Part shown: one piece after another, positions 1 through 11,655 of the stretch | Position numbering within the stretch: position 1 is the stretch's first letter | Layout: each line of letters starts with the position of its first letter | Assembly (NCBI GenBank): GCA_003008705.1 | Contig: PDUO01000013.1 | Span: 1,012,702-1,076,701, forward strand | DNA length: 64,000 nt | Direction: 5' to 3' | Origin: Pezicula radicicola | Taxonomy: Eukaryota > Ascomycota > Leotiomycetes > Helotiales > Dermateaceae | The notes under the pieces: generated by a model | Databases searched by the model: none | What the model was told of the DNA's origin: nothing | Seen by the model: the letters and a program-made list of their open reading frames with translations, nothing else | Made by a program: the position numbers and the translations under genes

Positions 1-973
1 CTTTAAGGGCCATTCAAACTTGGAATCAGGCCTTCTCTATGATGAGCTACTTCTGGATAGTGAGAACGGCTTTTGGATTACGAGGTACTATACACAAACT
101 TGGACTGTCAAGATCTTTAGTGTCGTGTTGCCTTTTAGAGCATCAAGAAGTGAGAAGCCCAATTATACAAAGATTATGATGGCGAGATGACTATACATCT
201 TATGCGTACCTAGTAATTCCATTGGGAAATGATGATAGAGCATTGTGCTATTAGCCTCTTTTCTAGTTACACCTAGGCGATTTGAACTTAGTGGCTACGT
301 TCACCAAAGAACCTATATTTGAATAGAGCGAATTTCAGCCTATATAATGTAATTCACCTAGGTATCTAACGAATTTAGGCTAGAAGCTAAACGGTTGCTT
401 TCTTCTTTGTGCTAGTCCTACTAGAAGCCGTGGTCGCTTTTTACAACAAGTAATTGTTGCCGTCTTAATCAGTCACAATGAGTTGTTAATCTTAGTTCTG
501 CAAAATCGGTGAATGACTCTAAGATGTAAAACACTTCTGCAGTCATTGTACGATCGTACACGCTCTTGCTTCATTGGGAGAATTGGAATGCTTATCAATG
601 CAGGTACGAAAGGTACATGATACCGGCCTATTGGAAATCTAACTCATTATGTTGGCCGTTCTGTATCTGGTGCGGGGTAGGTAGTACGAAAGGATTGTAT
701 GTAGTATAGTGGGGGTTTTCTAGCGGCGTAGCAATACTTGATTCGTTGATTTTGGTGACGGATTACTATCTACAAATTAAATGTATTTCTTTTTTCAGGG
801 TTCTGGATGTATGTATGTATGGTGGTGGATTATATAAGGGAGGGTAAAGGGTAGGTGAAAAGTGAGGATTATTAGGGTTATTGATCTTGACTTAATACCT
901 TCGTTGTTATCTTTGAAGGTGTTGGTTGTTCTTCACTTCGTTGTCAATTCAACCTATTACCAGAACAGAACCT
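1..973. other. Intergenic stretch
   Basis: No open frame with recognisable protein content, no RNA gene and no repeat seen. The last 150 bases before the peptidase start are GT/AT-rich and may hold its promoter. Confidence 0.5.
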
Positions 974-2413
974 ATGTCCAAAATGCGTATGACAATTCGA
1001 GATCTTGGTTATTCTCCAGGTATCCTACCTCCTGGACCTAAGAACTCGATCCTCGATGTCAAAGGTAACTTTATAAAGTTTACGTCTCCATCCCTCCTTA
1101 CTCAATCATCACCCCTCTCCCCCTCAACATCTCACTAACAACCCCAACCCAAGATGTCTATATAGGCCAAAACACCATCGGAGCAGACAAAACCTCCATC
1201 CTAAAAGGCGTAACAATAATCCTCCCCCGTCACCCCAACGACATTTACATACCCTGCTACGCAGGTCTCCACATCCTAAACGGCAACGGCGAAGTAACCG
1301 GAATACCACAAATCCGAGATTGGGGATTCACAAACACACCCATCGCATTTACCAATTCTTGTTCTCTTGGGATCGTGTATCAAGGCATTTGGAATTGGAT
1401 TTTGGCCAGGGCCAAAGAGAAGGGTTTGAGTAAGGGGGATATTGGTCATAATTATGGGACGCCTGTTGTTGGGGAGACGGCGGATTGGTGGTTAAATGAT
1501 GTTTATGGGAGTGTGCTTGAGATTAGGGATGTGGAGGTAGCTTTTGAGAGGGTTTTGACTCAGGAGGTGGTTGAGGAGGGGCAGTGTGGTGGGGGGGCTG
1601 GGATGACTTGTGAGTTTGGATTTATGTTCTGCTTACTATATTAATTGACTTGATTTGAGGAGAATAACTGACTTTGGAGTTTTAGGTCATATGTTTCCTG
1701 GTGGAACTGGTACTAGTTCTAGAGTTGTTGGACAGGGTACTAAGGCTGAGTATACGGTTGGTGTATTGGTCCAGAGTAACTATGGTCTTAAGTTTGATTT
1801 GCATGTTGCTGGGTTGCCGGTTGGTGAGATGTTGGTTAAGGAAGAGGAGGAAATGAAGAAAGAGAAAGGGAAGGGGAGTGTGAAGGTTGAGGATACGACT
1901 GGTGGGAAGGCTGATGATGGGAGTATTGTTGTTATTTTGATGTAAGTCTTCATCCTCAGTTTCCGAACTTGCTATTTCCTCTTAAAAGAAGGAAGACAAA
2001 AAGGCTAAGAGAAAACTAATAGTACGGATGCACCAATGCTACCACATCAACTAACTCGCCTGGCTCAACATTGCGGTATTGGAATTGCTCAAGTCGGTGG
2101 ACATGGTACTGGACGTACACATTCAGGCGATATCTTCCTCGCTCTTTCTAACGCCAATAAACCGAATGAGATTGTCTCTACAGCACGTACCGAAAAAGGC
2201 ATTAATGCTATTGAAGTTAATCAAGTTGAGACGATTAAGAATGAGAGTATCGATACGCTTTTTAGAGCTGCTAGTGAGGCTACTGAGGAGGCGGTACTTA
2301 ATTCTATGGTTGCGGGGAGGGAGGGTAGGACTGGTGTTGATGGGCTGTGGTTGGAAGGGTTTCCGGTTGAGAGGGTTAGGGAGTTGTTGAAGGGTAGGAG
2401 GGTTGTTGTTTAG
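974..2413 (+). CDS. P1/S58-family aminopeptidase (DmpA/L-aminopeptidase D-esterase type)
   Basis: Predicted as four exons, 974-1064, 1154-1609, 1686-1941 and 2023-2413, giving about 397 aa, close to the family's usual 350-400. The joins restore family motifs. RDLGYSPGILPPGPKNSILD lies at the N-terminus, a GGTGTSSRVV block follows intron 2, and intron 3 splits a TDAPMLPHQ motif. This family is an N-terminal-nucleophile-type peptidase that cuts itself between Gly and Ser; here the junction is DDG/SIVV just before intron 3, so the nucleophile serine is present. Introns begin GTAACT, GTGAGT and GTAAGT and end AG. The start was chosen at 974 because the family motif begins within ten residues of it. 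Members release N-terminal residues or D-amino-acid amides and are usually cytosolic. No neighbour suggests a pathway. The family call is confident; the substrate is unknown. Confidence 0.9.
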
Positions 2414-2950
2414 TGCTTATTTTCTAGTGATTTTTGATTAGTGAAAATGAATGATGTTTGAGGTGGTGATAAGTGTATCGTGTGCTTGATTGTGAGAAGT
2501 CTTTGCGGTTATGTTTGTTGTAGTCTTGGTCATTTGATATGTGAATCGTACGTAGAATTCGAATTCATGTTTGGTTCCTCTGATTATGTAACTACATGTA
2601 GGAGGAAAATGTACAGCTACAACTTATTATCTATTTAGCTACCTATAATTTGCGTCTCTAAACCTCCTTTTATAAGCGAGCTCGCTCTCCCCGCAGCGAG
2701 TCTTCCTGTAGTCACTGCTACGTGACTTATTTAAGATACTGACTTATTTTTGTAGCTAACCTAGCCAGAGCGTAAGACGGTTTACATAGCTCTTCATTAA
2801 ACCAGTGAGGTCCATTAAGAGAAACCAGTAATATATGATTGTTAACCAAGGTTCGCTTATAACACGTTAAGCTTAACAGATATCACTAGTACACTATGCG
2901 GAATATTTTATAGTTTCTGTAAGATGAACCAGGCGATGCTAAGAATAAGA
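2414..2950. other. Intergenic stretch
   Basis: 3' flank of the peptidase gene. No coding content seen. It contains a palindromic gagctcgctc-rich patch near 2,675-2,700, otherwise nothing recognised. Confidence 0.4.
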
Positions 2951-3110
2951 TGTTGAATAGTGACCACTATTGGGAATAGTCGTATAGTCATGTGGTTGCC
3001 CCCTCCCCCGTTGGGTACAAACAGGCCTATATCGGTAATCTAGCTGTGTATAGAATGCAACATATTTTGCCCACACATCTCACATGCTGCTCCCCATAAC
3101 AATTTCAACA
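2951..3110 (-). mobile_element. Diverged, inverted copy of the TGTTGAAT LTR-like element
   Basis: Read on the plus strand it starts TGTTGAAT and ends ATTTCAACA. The reverse complement follows the better copies at 18,278, 21,406 and 38,777 across its length: a caacCACATGACTAT core, then ACTATTCCCA, then the ATTCAACA end. It is more mutated than the other three, and the flanking five bases (TAAGA and AAATC) do not match, so its target duplication is lost or its borders have shifted. Confidence 0.6.
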
Positions 3111-3276
3111 AAATCTCTTCAATTGGTGCATCCATAGTTTATATTGGGGTTTACATCTGAAAGAAGATCTAGAAAAGCAATTCCAACTTACCATCTACGC
3201 AAGCCCATAATACCTCCTTAAAGGGACCGCCCTGGTAGTCCTAAAACCCCCAAAACGCCGCCTTACTGGAGAAATT

Positions 3277-3826
3277 TCATACACGAGACGCAAGTAAAGC
3301 CTCTTTCGGTAATGGTGTATATCGGAGGTAAGGCCTGATAATACGAAAGTTAGGGAATAAAATCTTAGCTCCGTCGTCTTTGACGCCCGGATGGATAATA
3401 ACGTCCTCGCCAGGGTTCCAGTTGACGGGAGTAGTGATCCGATGTTTGTCTGAAGATTGGAGGGAGTCAACAATTCGGAGAAGTTTAGCCATGTTACGAC
3501 TTGTTGAAGCTGGGTATGAGAGCATGAGACGGATTGTCTTGGGGGTCGATGATGAAGACTGAGTGGATGGTGTAGGCAATACCCCTAGAGTCCACGTTGG
3601 TGTATCTTGGTGGTCAAGCCTTTAAGTAATGAAGTGATCAGTCAGATCCAAGTGAATGTTCAATATTTAACTGACCATCTAAAGGGGTAGAGTGAAAGGA
3701 ATAGGAAGAGAGAGAGACGTATATGTCATAGGTAAAAGCAACCTGGCGGTCCTTGTCGTCAATAATGGGGAAGTCCAATACACAACCTGCTATTTTATCA
3801 ATGTCATTGATCCATCGCCTATCCAC
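3277..3826 (-). pseudogene. 1-Cys peroxiredoxin (Prx6/PRX1 type), broken C-terminal remnant
   Basis: Minus-strand translation gives pieces of a 1-Cys peroxiredoxin in order: RWINDIDKIAGC plus DFPIIDDKDRQVAFTYD (about 3,810-3,735), then LDHQDT, TNVDSRGIAYTIHSVFIIDP, and TIRLMLSYPASTSRN onward to the TPVNWNPGEDVIIHPGV block and LRYTPLP. Known members reduce peroxides with one catalytic cysteine in an N-terminal FTPVCTTE-like motif. That N-terminal part was not found upstream. The middle piece lies in a different frame from both its neighbours: one base is lost just after HQDT (near 3,600) and two more are lost after FIIDP (near 3,542), which restores the frame. The absence of the active-site half plus paired frameshifts argues for a pseudogene rather than an intron. 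Confidence 0.85.
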
Positions 3827-4210
3827 TCATGGAAATCTATAAATCCTGTCGTGGGGTCACGAGGTTAGCATTATAAGGTACTGCATATGGATCTCTCTTT
3901 TCTCAGTTTCTCGGTTGGGCACTCGGTTGGGCACTCGGTTAGGTTGGGATCTCGGATGGTCGTTGGCATAAACATCGAGCTAAAAGTAAATCTTAATAAA
4001 AAGTAGAGGGCGGTGAGGGTCGAGACCAGTCTATTTCTTACACATACAGTATGTGTCCTTGCCTGTACAAAGTATGCCAAGTTTATAGTGCAGATCCTAT
4101 GAACATCGGCTAGGGCTCAATTTGCCAACGCGTGCTGGGGCGAGAATACACGATGACCTTGTTGAGCACATTGTTGTTACCAACCAACGGTACAGCGATG
4201 GCGACGGCAA
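3827..4210. other. Intergenic stretch before the histidine kinase
   Basis: No peroxiredoxin N-terminus and no other coding content could be found here. Holds the small tandem repeat at 3,911-3,940 and presumably the kinase promoter. Confidence 0.4.
3911..3940. repeat. 12 bp tandem repeat, 2.5 units
   Basis: The unit TCGGTTGGGCAC occurs twice in full and then as TCGGTT. It is too short to assign a role. Confidence 0.8.
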
Positions 4211-7200
4211 TTGTCACAGCATGATACAAGTACATTTGACCTGAATACCAAGCCTCATATGCTTGACAGCGCCGTCTTCGTAGATGGCGCAAGCCTGGAG
4301 CCTCCGCCCGGCTTGCTAGATAGACTGCGACAGCTTGATGGGTATACGTGGGACGAATCCAGAGAATCTTTCCGCTCCAGCTATGACATATGGCGAGTAG
4401 GAATACAGACGATATGATGCGCAATGCTGACCCCCAGACAGGCACATTTCCGGCACGAAACACGTTGGGGGAAGCACGAAATTATCTCTATCGAGCCGCC
4501 CTCTAGAGAATGCATCACCTCGGCACGACTTCTGTAGCAACGGCAGACGCCAACAAGATAAAGGGAGTCGCAGAGAGGAATCAATAATTGCTGGAAAGTC
4601 TGCTGTCGAAATTATCGCCCGCATTTCTGTTCACACGCTCCGAGAAGAACGGGCATATCACATATGCAAGACTTTAGTATCAGCAGTAGATCCGAATGGG
4701 CATCATATAGTCCGGCCGCTTGATATATTGAGGTTAGCAAGTCAGGATGGCAACAATGGACCCATGGTTGTCTGCATTTTCGAATATCCCGGGCCAAATT
4801 ACTTATTGAAGGTCGTCGACTGTGGTCCAGGGTGGTACAACTTGTGTGGAGAGGACCTACATAGTTCACCGGATGAGGACTTTGTGGCTGAGCCCATGAC
4901 ATTACAGATGTTTCTTGACTTCTCAATTGGCGCAGCTGAATGTATTGAGGTCCTTCATGGCCAACAGATCGTGCACGGAGAGGTTAGAGGGGATACATTC
5001 CATTGGAATGTAGAAACCGGGAAAGTTAGACTAATTCATCTCGGCGCTGGCCTATGCACTTTCGAGCAAGGCCTGACTAGCACCGGCTGGTCAGCGATGT
5101 CCAGGGAGCACGGTGCAAGGACGAAACTATCATACATGAGTCCCGAACAAACTGGGCGTATGCCTATTGAGCCCGATAGTCGAACCGATATATTCTCCCT
5201 CGGATTGCTTTTCTGGACGATGCTCTTGCAAAAGCCAGCGTTCGAAGGGAAAACACCTATGAATGTCATCCAGGCGGTCCTGGGCCGGCGACTTCCACTG
5301 GTGTCAAATGTACGACTGGACATTCCTGAGGTCATTGGGCGGATTATCCAAAAGGCAACAGCTAAATCAGTTTCGGATCGATATCATTCAATGAGCGGTC
5401 TGCGGCATGATCTTGCTGAGGTTCGAAGGTTACTAGGCACTGGAGATTTTACTCAACTTCTAAATTTGGAGATTGCTACAAAAGATGTCTCCCCATCCTT
5501 CATTTTACCTGAGGTTTTAGTGGGCAGAGCTGTAGAGCGCGATGCAGTTGTGAAGGTCATTGACCATGCCTTCCGGTTGCGTCAAGCCTCGCAAATACAG
5601 GATAAACGCAGTATAAATCATCTATCTCGCTTGTCTGAGGGCCAATTTGCAGGCTTTGATATGGCCTTTACGGCAGGGGATGCATCCTTTGAAGATGACA
5701 ACGAAAGTTCTGCAGATGGAAGGACAAATTCCATGTCAGACATCGCCTCGGGGGATCCAAGGACTTATCAAGCTACTACAAGCCAATTGCGGCCTCGCGC
5801 GGATTCGCATCAAAACTCAGTAGACTCTGACCGAAAGTCCCCAGACAAGAGAATTTCGACAACTGTGGACTCCCCAAGTGCTGCTGACAGCATGAATGGC
5901 GAGAGCGGAGGGCCCAGATCAAGTTCAGATGGCGTCCGGAGTATGATTATACATCGCAACCGAGGAAGTATCCGTATAAAAGGGCGATGTGAAGTCATCA
6001 CAATAGCAGGGGCCGCTGGCTTGGGAAAGAGCCGTCTTATTCATTCCGTGCAAATTGAAGCGCGGAGAAGAGGGTATTTTGCTAGCTCAAAATTCGACCA
6101 AGCGGAAAAGACTCCTTTCGGCCCAGTTTTAAAACTTCTGTCTAGCTTATTCCAACAAGTGTTCTCAGAAAGCAACATGGACCCTGTTTTCCATCAAATC
6201 TTGAAGCAACACGTTACGTCTACGTGGCCCATACTTCACAAGGTGCTAAATCTTCCGGAATTTTTACTTGGTTCTAAAGTACCAATTCGGAAGGCGAGTC
6301 ATCCTGACATGTTTACAATGGGCTACAACAGCAGTTTAGGACCAGAAGCCAAGAGCCGCGACTCACCACCAAGTGCGCATAGTAGCCATGCGGGACCTAT
6401 GCAAGATTTCCTTCGTGCGGGTTCTTCTTTAAAATCCTTGCCACTTATAAACACTCTCCTGGATATCTTGCGAATATTTGCTCGATATAAATTCATATGT
6501 TTTTGTCTTGACGATCTTCATTTTGCTGACGAAGAATCGATGGATCTGATCGCTTCAATAATTTCCACGAGAATTAAGATGGTCATCATTGTAACATTCA
6601 GGCCAGAGGATGTCTTATCTGCAAAAATGAGAGCCATTATAAATCCCCTCGATGACGAAGGCATAGAAAATCATAAAGTTGGAGACATCGGTGTCACACG
6701 GGTTACCCTCAAGCCTCTCAATCAAGACGACATTATGGAATACGTGGCAACCACTATACGCCGACCTAAGCATGACATCCTTCCCTTGTGTTCTATCATC
6801 CAATCCCGGACCGGAGGCAATCCTTTCTACATTAGAGAAATGCTAGATGCGTGCCACCGTAAGAAATGCATATGGTATGACTACGGAGAGAGTGGGTGGT
6901 TGTTTGATCAGGGCCGTATCTTTAAAGAATTCAAGATAGAAGACTTCGACGAGACTATCCATGCCGATTTTGTTACTAGCCGGTTGAATGGTCTACCAGC
7001 TGCTTCAAGGTCAATTCTTGCTTGGGCCTCAATGCTAGGTGCTTCCTTTTCTTTTCAGCTGATACAACGGCTTCTGAATGGCGAATTTACACCGGGCGAA
7101 CAAGATCGCCAGTCGGACGATAGGAATGCCTCCCAACTATCACACTCAGAGCAGGACTCAGTAAAGGGTCTTCAGGCAGCAATTCAAGCCTGCATTGTTG

Positions 7201-10200
7201 TGCCTACGCATGACGACGACGTGTTCCGCTTCGCACATGACCGCTATTTACAAGCTGCAATAGCGCTACGGAATGAGGACGAAAATTGGATGCACTTCGT
7301 CATAACACAAACGCTCCTCAAATATTACTCTAATGATGATAAATACCAAAATATCATTGCATCTTCTATTTGCGAATCAATCAGCACGATAAAACGCTCT
7401 GTTGCACAAAGACGACACCTTCGGAAGTTGCTATTGACTTACGCACACACGGCTTGCGAGAATGGCCTGAGATCTACAGCTGTAAAGTTATTTGGTAGTT
7501 GTATTGAGTTACTGCAGGATGATATGTGGAATAGCGAGGCTGATGATGTGTACTATGAGGAAACGTTGCATGTTTATACAGCGGCAGCCGAGTGCTACTT
7601 GTACAGAGGTCAATATCAGGACGCCAAACGCTTGCTTCTCTCGGTTTCCTCGAACGCCATGACTCCAATTGACCAGGCTCCTTCTTGGATTCTTCAGTCC
7701 CGATTGTTCGCCCAAGAAGGGGACTCCACTAGTGCCTTTCAAGCGCTGAAACTTTGCCTTGTAGCACTAGACGTTGAGGTCGACGATAATCCTACCTTCC
7801 AAAAATGTGATGCCGAGTTTAGGCGGCTGTGCCAAGAAATTCAGTCTATGGACGCGGATACCATAATCAAAAGGCCCATTGTCGAGGAGTCAAATCTAGC
7901 CGCCGTGGGTGCAGTTCTAGTAGAATGCTCTACTGCGGCTTTCTGGTCTGATACATTGACCTTTTATCAGATGACTCTGATTATGGTCAATACATATCTG
8001 TCCTCGAATAGCTTTCCCCAAGCTGGCATGGGATTTTTACAGCTGGCACTAATTGCTATTACTAGACACAATATGATTAAGTTTGCAAATGACTGTGGAA
8101 ACATAGCTCTTGCGTTGATTGAACGTTGGAAAGATCCATATACAATAGGAAGAGGGGGAACGATATATTCTACTTTTGTTGGGCATATTCAGCACCATCT
8201 CCAAGCATCAATCAACCAGCTAGAAGGGGCTTTAGAATTTGCTATTCAAGCTGGAGACAGAATGTCCACTATTCTGAATTTTGGGTTAGCTGGCAACCTC
8301 AAATTCTTCGCCTCAGAAAATCTTGCTGACCTTGAATCGTTCTGTACCTACGGCTGCCAAGATATTCCACTTTGGGAATTGGATACGCCGGGAGGTACGA
8401 TGGTTATCACAATTCGCCAAGTCTGTCGTGCCCTACAAGGAAAGACGACCACAGGGAATCCCCAAGGAGTCATGAGCGATGAACACCATAACTCGCATAA
8501 ATATAAATCTTGGTTGATGAATACTGTGAAGAACTATGACCGGCCTCTCATGCTTTATGAGAGCATTGAGATTGCTCCTCTGTTCCTATACGGTCATTAC
8601 TCAAGTGCTGTTGCGTTGGGCAATTCTTGCCTCAAGAAAATTAACGCAATGTGGTCTGCACGAAACACTCGCTTTCTTATGTTCTTTCATGCTCTATCAC
8701 TGGCTGGGTCTATATGGGTTAGAGTGGAAGAGCAACTTGATCCTGTATACCGCAATCAGTCACCCCAGCTTTCGTCAGACATCAACGGTCGGTCTTTTGA
8801 GGCAGAACTCCAGGAGGAGATTGAGGGGCTTTTAATGTTGATGAAATATTTCAAGACAAAAATCGAGCAGTGGCAGGCTGTAACAGATGTGAACTATCTA
8901 GCATGGTCGAAGCTTCTTGCTGCTCAGATTGCAGAGATGGAAAATGACTATACTAGCGCTTTACGTCTCTATGAAGAAGCTATCGACCATGCATCAACAC
9001 AGCATTTTGCTTTCGAAGAAGCACTGGCTAATAACCTCTTAGGCGGTTGCCTTTTGCGGCTTGGGTCCCGGAGACTAGCAAAATCAGCTTTCCTTGAAGC
9101 CATTACTCTATACCGACAGTTTGGCGCGACTGGGGTTGCTAGTCATATTGAAGAGGAGCATCATCTTATCTTACGTGAATCAAGAACCAGTGTCTTGACA
9201 ACAGAGGTTGGCATCCAAACAGATCCCGACGAAGCCTTAGGGATTATTGATCCTCATATTGCCGGTTTTCAGCAACATCACTCTCAGATTCCGGAGTCAA
9301 TGCTGGGGACTAGAATCGGGATGTGGCAAGATGGCTCTACACCTGTAAACACAAGTGCAGGCCCAGCCCTTCACATGCTAGATTTAACATCTATACTTGA
9401 GAGCTCCCAGGTCATCTCAAGTGTGTTACAAGTGGAAGAGCTGCTCAAGACTATGTGTGAGATAATCTTGCAGAACTGCAAAGGCGTTGCCTCTTTGGCA
9501 GCAATCGTCATTGAAGAAGATCAACCGCTAGGATGGGCGATAGCAGCGAGCTGTAACGAAGAAGGAGCTGAGGCTCACAACCCCCCTCTCCCGCTTAAGG
9601 AGTCCGCACTCATAGCTGAAAGCGTCGTGAACTACTGTACACGTTTTCGGGAAACGGTCTTCTTGCCGGATTTACTACAAGACCCACGATTTAGCAATGT
9701 TAACGACACCTGGGCAGTTCGAAATCCCTCCAGCAAATCTGTGATAGCCATACCAATATGCCACGGAGATGGCAAGCCACTCCTGGGTGTCCTATACCTC
9801 GAGGGACAACCCAACGCATTTACAAACCGCAGTCTGGAAGTCCTACATTTGCTTGTAAACCAAATCGGTATTAGCTATTCCAATGCTTTAACGCTTAAGG
9901 AGGTCGAGAGGGTTTCCGCGATCAATAAGTCAATGATTGACGTGCAGAAGAAGGCACTCTCTGAGGCAATTATGGCGAAAGCTGAAGCACTTCGTAATGC
10001 CCAGCTAGCTGAAGAAGCGGCTAAAGCGAAGACCACTTTCCTAGCTAACATATCACACGAACTTCGCACACCTCTCAATGGTGTTATCGGCAATTCAGAA
10101 CTTCTCCTTGATAGCCAATTAGAGAAACAGCAAGCTGAAATGGCTGACTCGATTCGAGTATCCGCAGATCTGCTTCTAAGCCTTATTAACGATATTTTGG

Positions 10201-11228
10201 ACTTTTCGAAAATAGAGGCGCACAAAATGCAACTCCATATAACCGCTTTTAACACCAACGAAATGATTCAAGAAATAGTACGATCAATTCCTACTGATCA
10301 CAAGAAGAAATCGAAGGGTGTTCGCATAATGCAAGACATCCATCTTCCTCAGTCATTGGTCTATGGAGATCCTGTGCGACTACATCAGGTTCTCGGCAAT
10401 ATTGTCGGAAATTCGTTGAAGTTCACAGAAAAGGGGTCTATTACAATTGGGGCTAAATTGGAGTGGGAGACGACTGCTGCAGTGCACCTGACTTTCTGGA
10501 CAAAGGATACTGGAATTGGGATCCCTACTCAACAGCAGCACAAACTGTTCAAGCCATTTAGTCAGGCCGATGCTAGCACTGCTCGGAAATATGGTGGGAG
10601 TGGCCTCGGCCTTAGTATCTGCAAGTCGCTTGTAGAATCTATGGGAGGTACCATAAAGCTTGAGAGTGTAGAGAATTTAGGGACTACAGTTTCGTTCTCA
10701 CTCACGCTTCCAAAGGTAAAGCCTGAAGCCTTAGCAGGTGAAACCCAGAAAGAGCCAGGCAGTATTGACACCGCCAGCTCTACTGAAGAACATGTTACAA
10801 CTGGATGCACCAATCTTTCAGAAGTGCCTCACAGCCAATTACGTGCATGTATCGCAGAGGACAATCCGATCAACCAGAAAATCGCATTACAATTCCTCGA
10901 AAAATTAAAATTTAAGACAGTCGACGTCTACGACAATGGTCTATTAGCTGTAGAAGGTATTCGGAAGAAGGCACAGGAGGGACGGCCATATCATGTTGTC
11001 CTTATGGATGTACAGATGCCTGTTCTCGATGGGTATGAGGCTACGAAATTGTTACGCAAAGATTCTTCGGATGCGGTCAGGGGTATCTTGGTTATTGCTT
11101 TGACGGCTTCTGCTGTTCAGGGCGATCAGGAGAAGTGTCTTACTTCTGGTATGAATGATTATTTGGCTAAGCCGGTGAGATTGGCTGTTTTGAAGAAGAA
11201 ATTTGCTCTGTATATGCAGGTTGAGTAA
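4211..11228 (+). CDS. Class X-type hybrid histidine kinase (pseudokinase-ATPase-GAF-HisKA-HATPase-receiver; CHK1/Mak2-3 group)
   Basis: Signals by His-Asp phosphorelay, probably from the cytoplasm. Domains in order: protein-kinase-like region whose HRD site reads HGEVRGD, though YMSPEQTGRM and DIFSLGLLFW are kept, so probably a pseudokinase; AAA-type ATPase with Walker A GAAGLGKSR (about 6,010-6,035); long helical/TPR-like middle; GAF (about 9,380-9,880); HisKA with NISHELRTPLNG (His codon 10,056-10,058); HATPase with N box, DTGIGIP and GSGLGLSIC; receiver with LMDVQMP (Asp codon 11,007-11,009) and the TAS and YLAKPV signatures. The big frame is open back to 4,431 with no good ATG. I infer a first exon 4,211 (or ATG 4,259) to 4,396, carrying the LDGYTWDES and SSYDIWR motifs typical of this group, and an intron 4,397-4,508. 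That 5' join is inference; the rest is certain. About 2,285-2,300 aa, usual for the class. Confidence 0.92.
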
Positions 11229-11655
11229 CTTTGTTCAGTAGCTTTTAGCTAGGGTGTTGGTATATTGTGTGCATTTGGGGGATTGAAAAGCATTTGAAAG
11301 CGTGGGATTTAAATACATACAAGAAAGAGTTTGGCTTGGGACATGCGGGATTAATGACGATTGTTGGTTTGCCTATCGCTTCTGATTCATGGGCCGGAAG
11401 TGGAGTTTTAAGGTGGTGTGATTTGGTAGATCACTTACTTTTTAAACTGGACATATAGTATTTCAAATTATGATAACTGGTTGGTATTCTAGGCTAGAAG
11501 TCTATAGCAATAGCATTTCTAGTTGTTGCAATATTCGTTCTTTGGAAGCGAGCTACCCGAAGAGTTCATGAATCGCTTACTAGTAACCCATTAATTCTGG
11601 CAAGTAAATCACTTGAGAGCAGACTTCCATAGATGCTATCATATAGCTTCTGCTT
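11229..11655. other. Convergent intergenic stretch
   Basis: Lies between the 3' ends of the kinase and the NRPS-like gene. Nothing but probable 3' UTRs seen. Confidence 0.5.

Noticed and set aside
11267..11458. 63 aa plus-strand frame after the histidine kinase
   Set aside because: Composition is not protein-like, it has no homology cue, and it lies in a convergent 3' flank.
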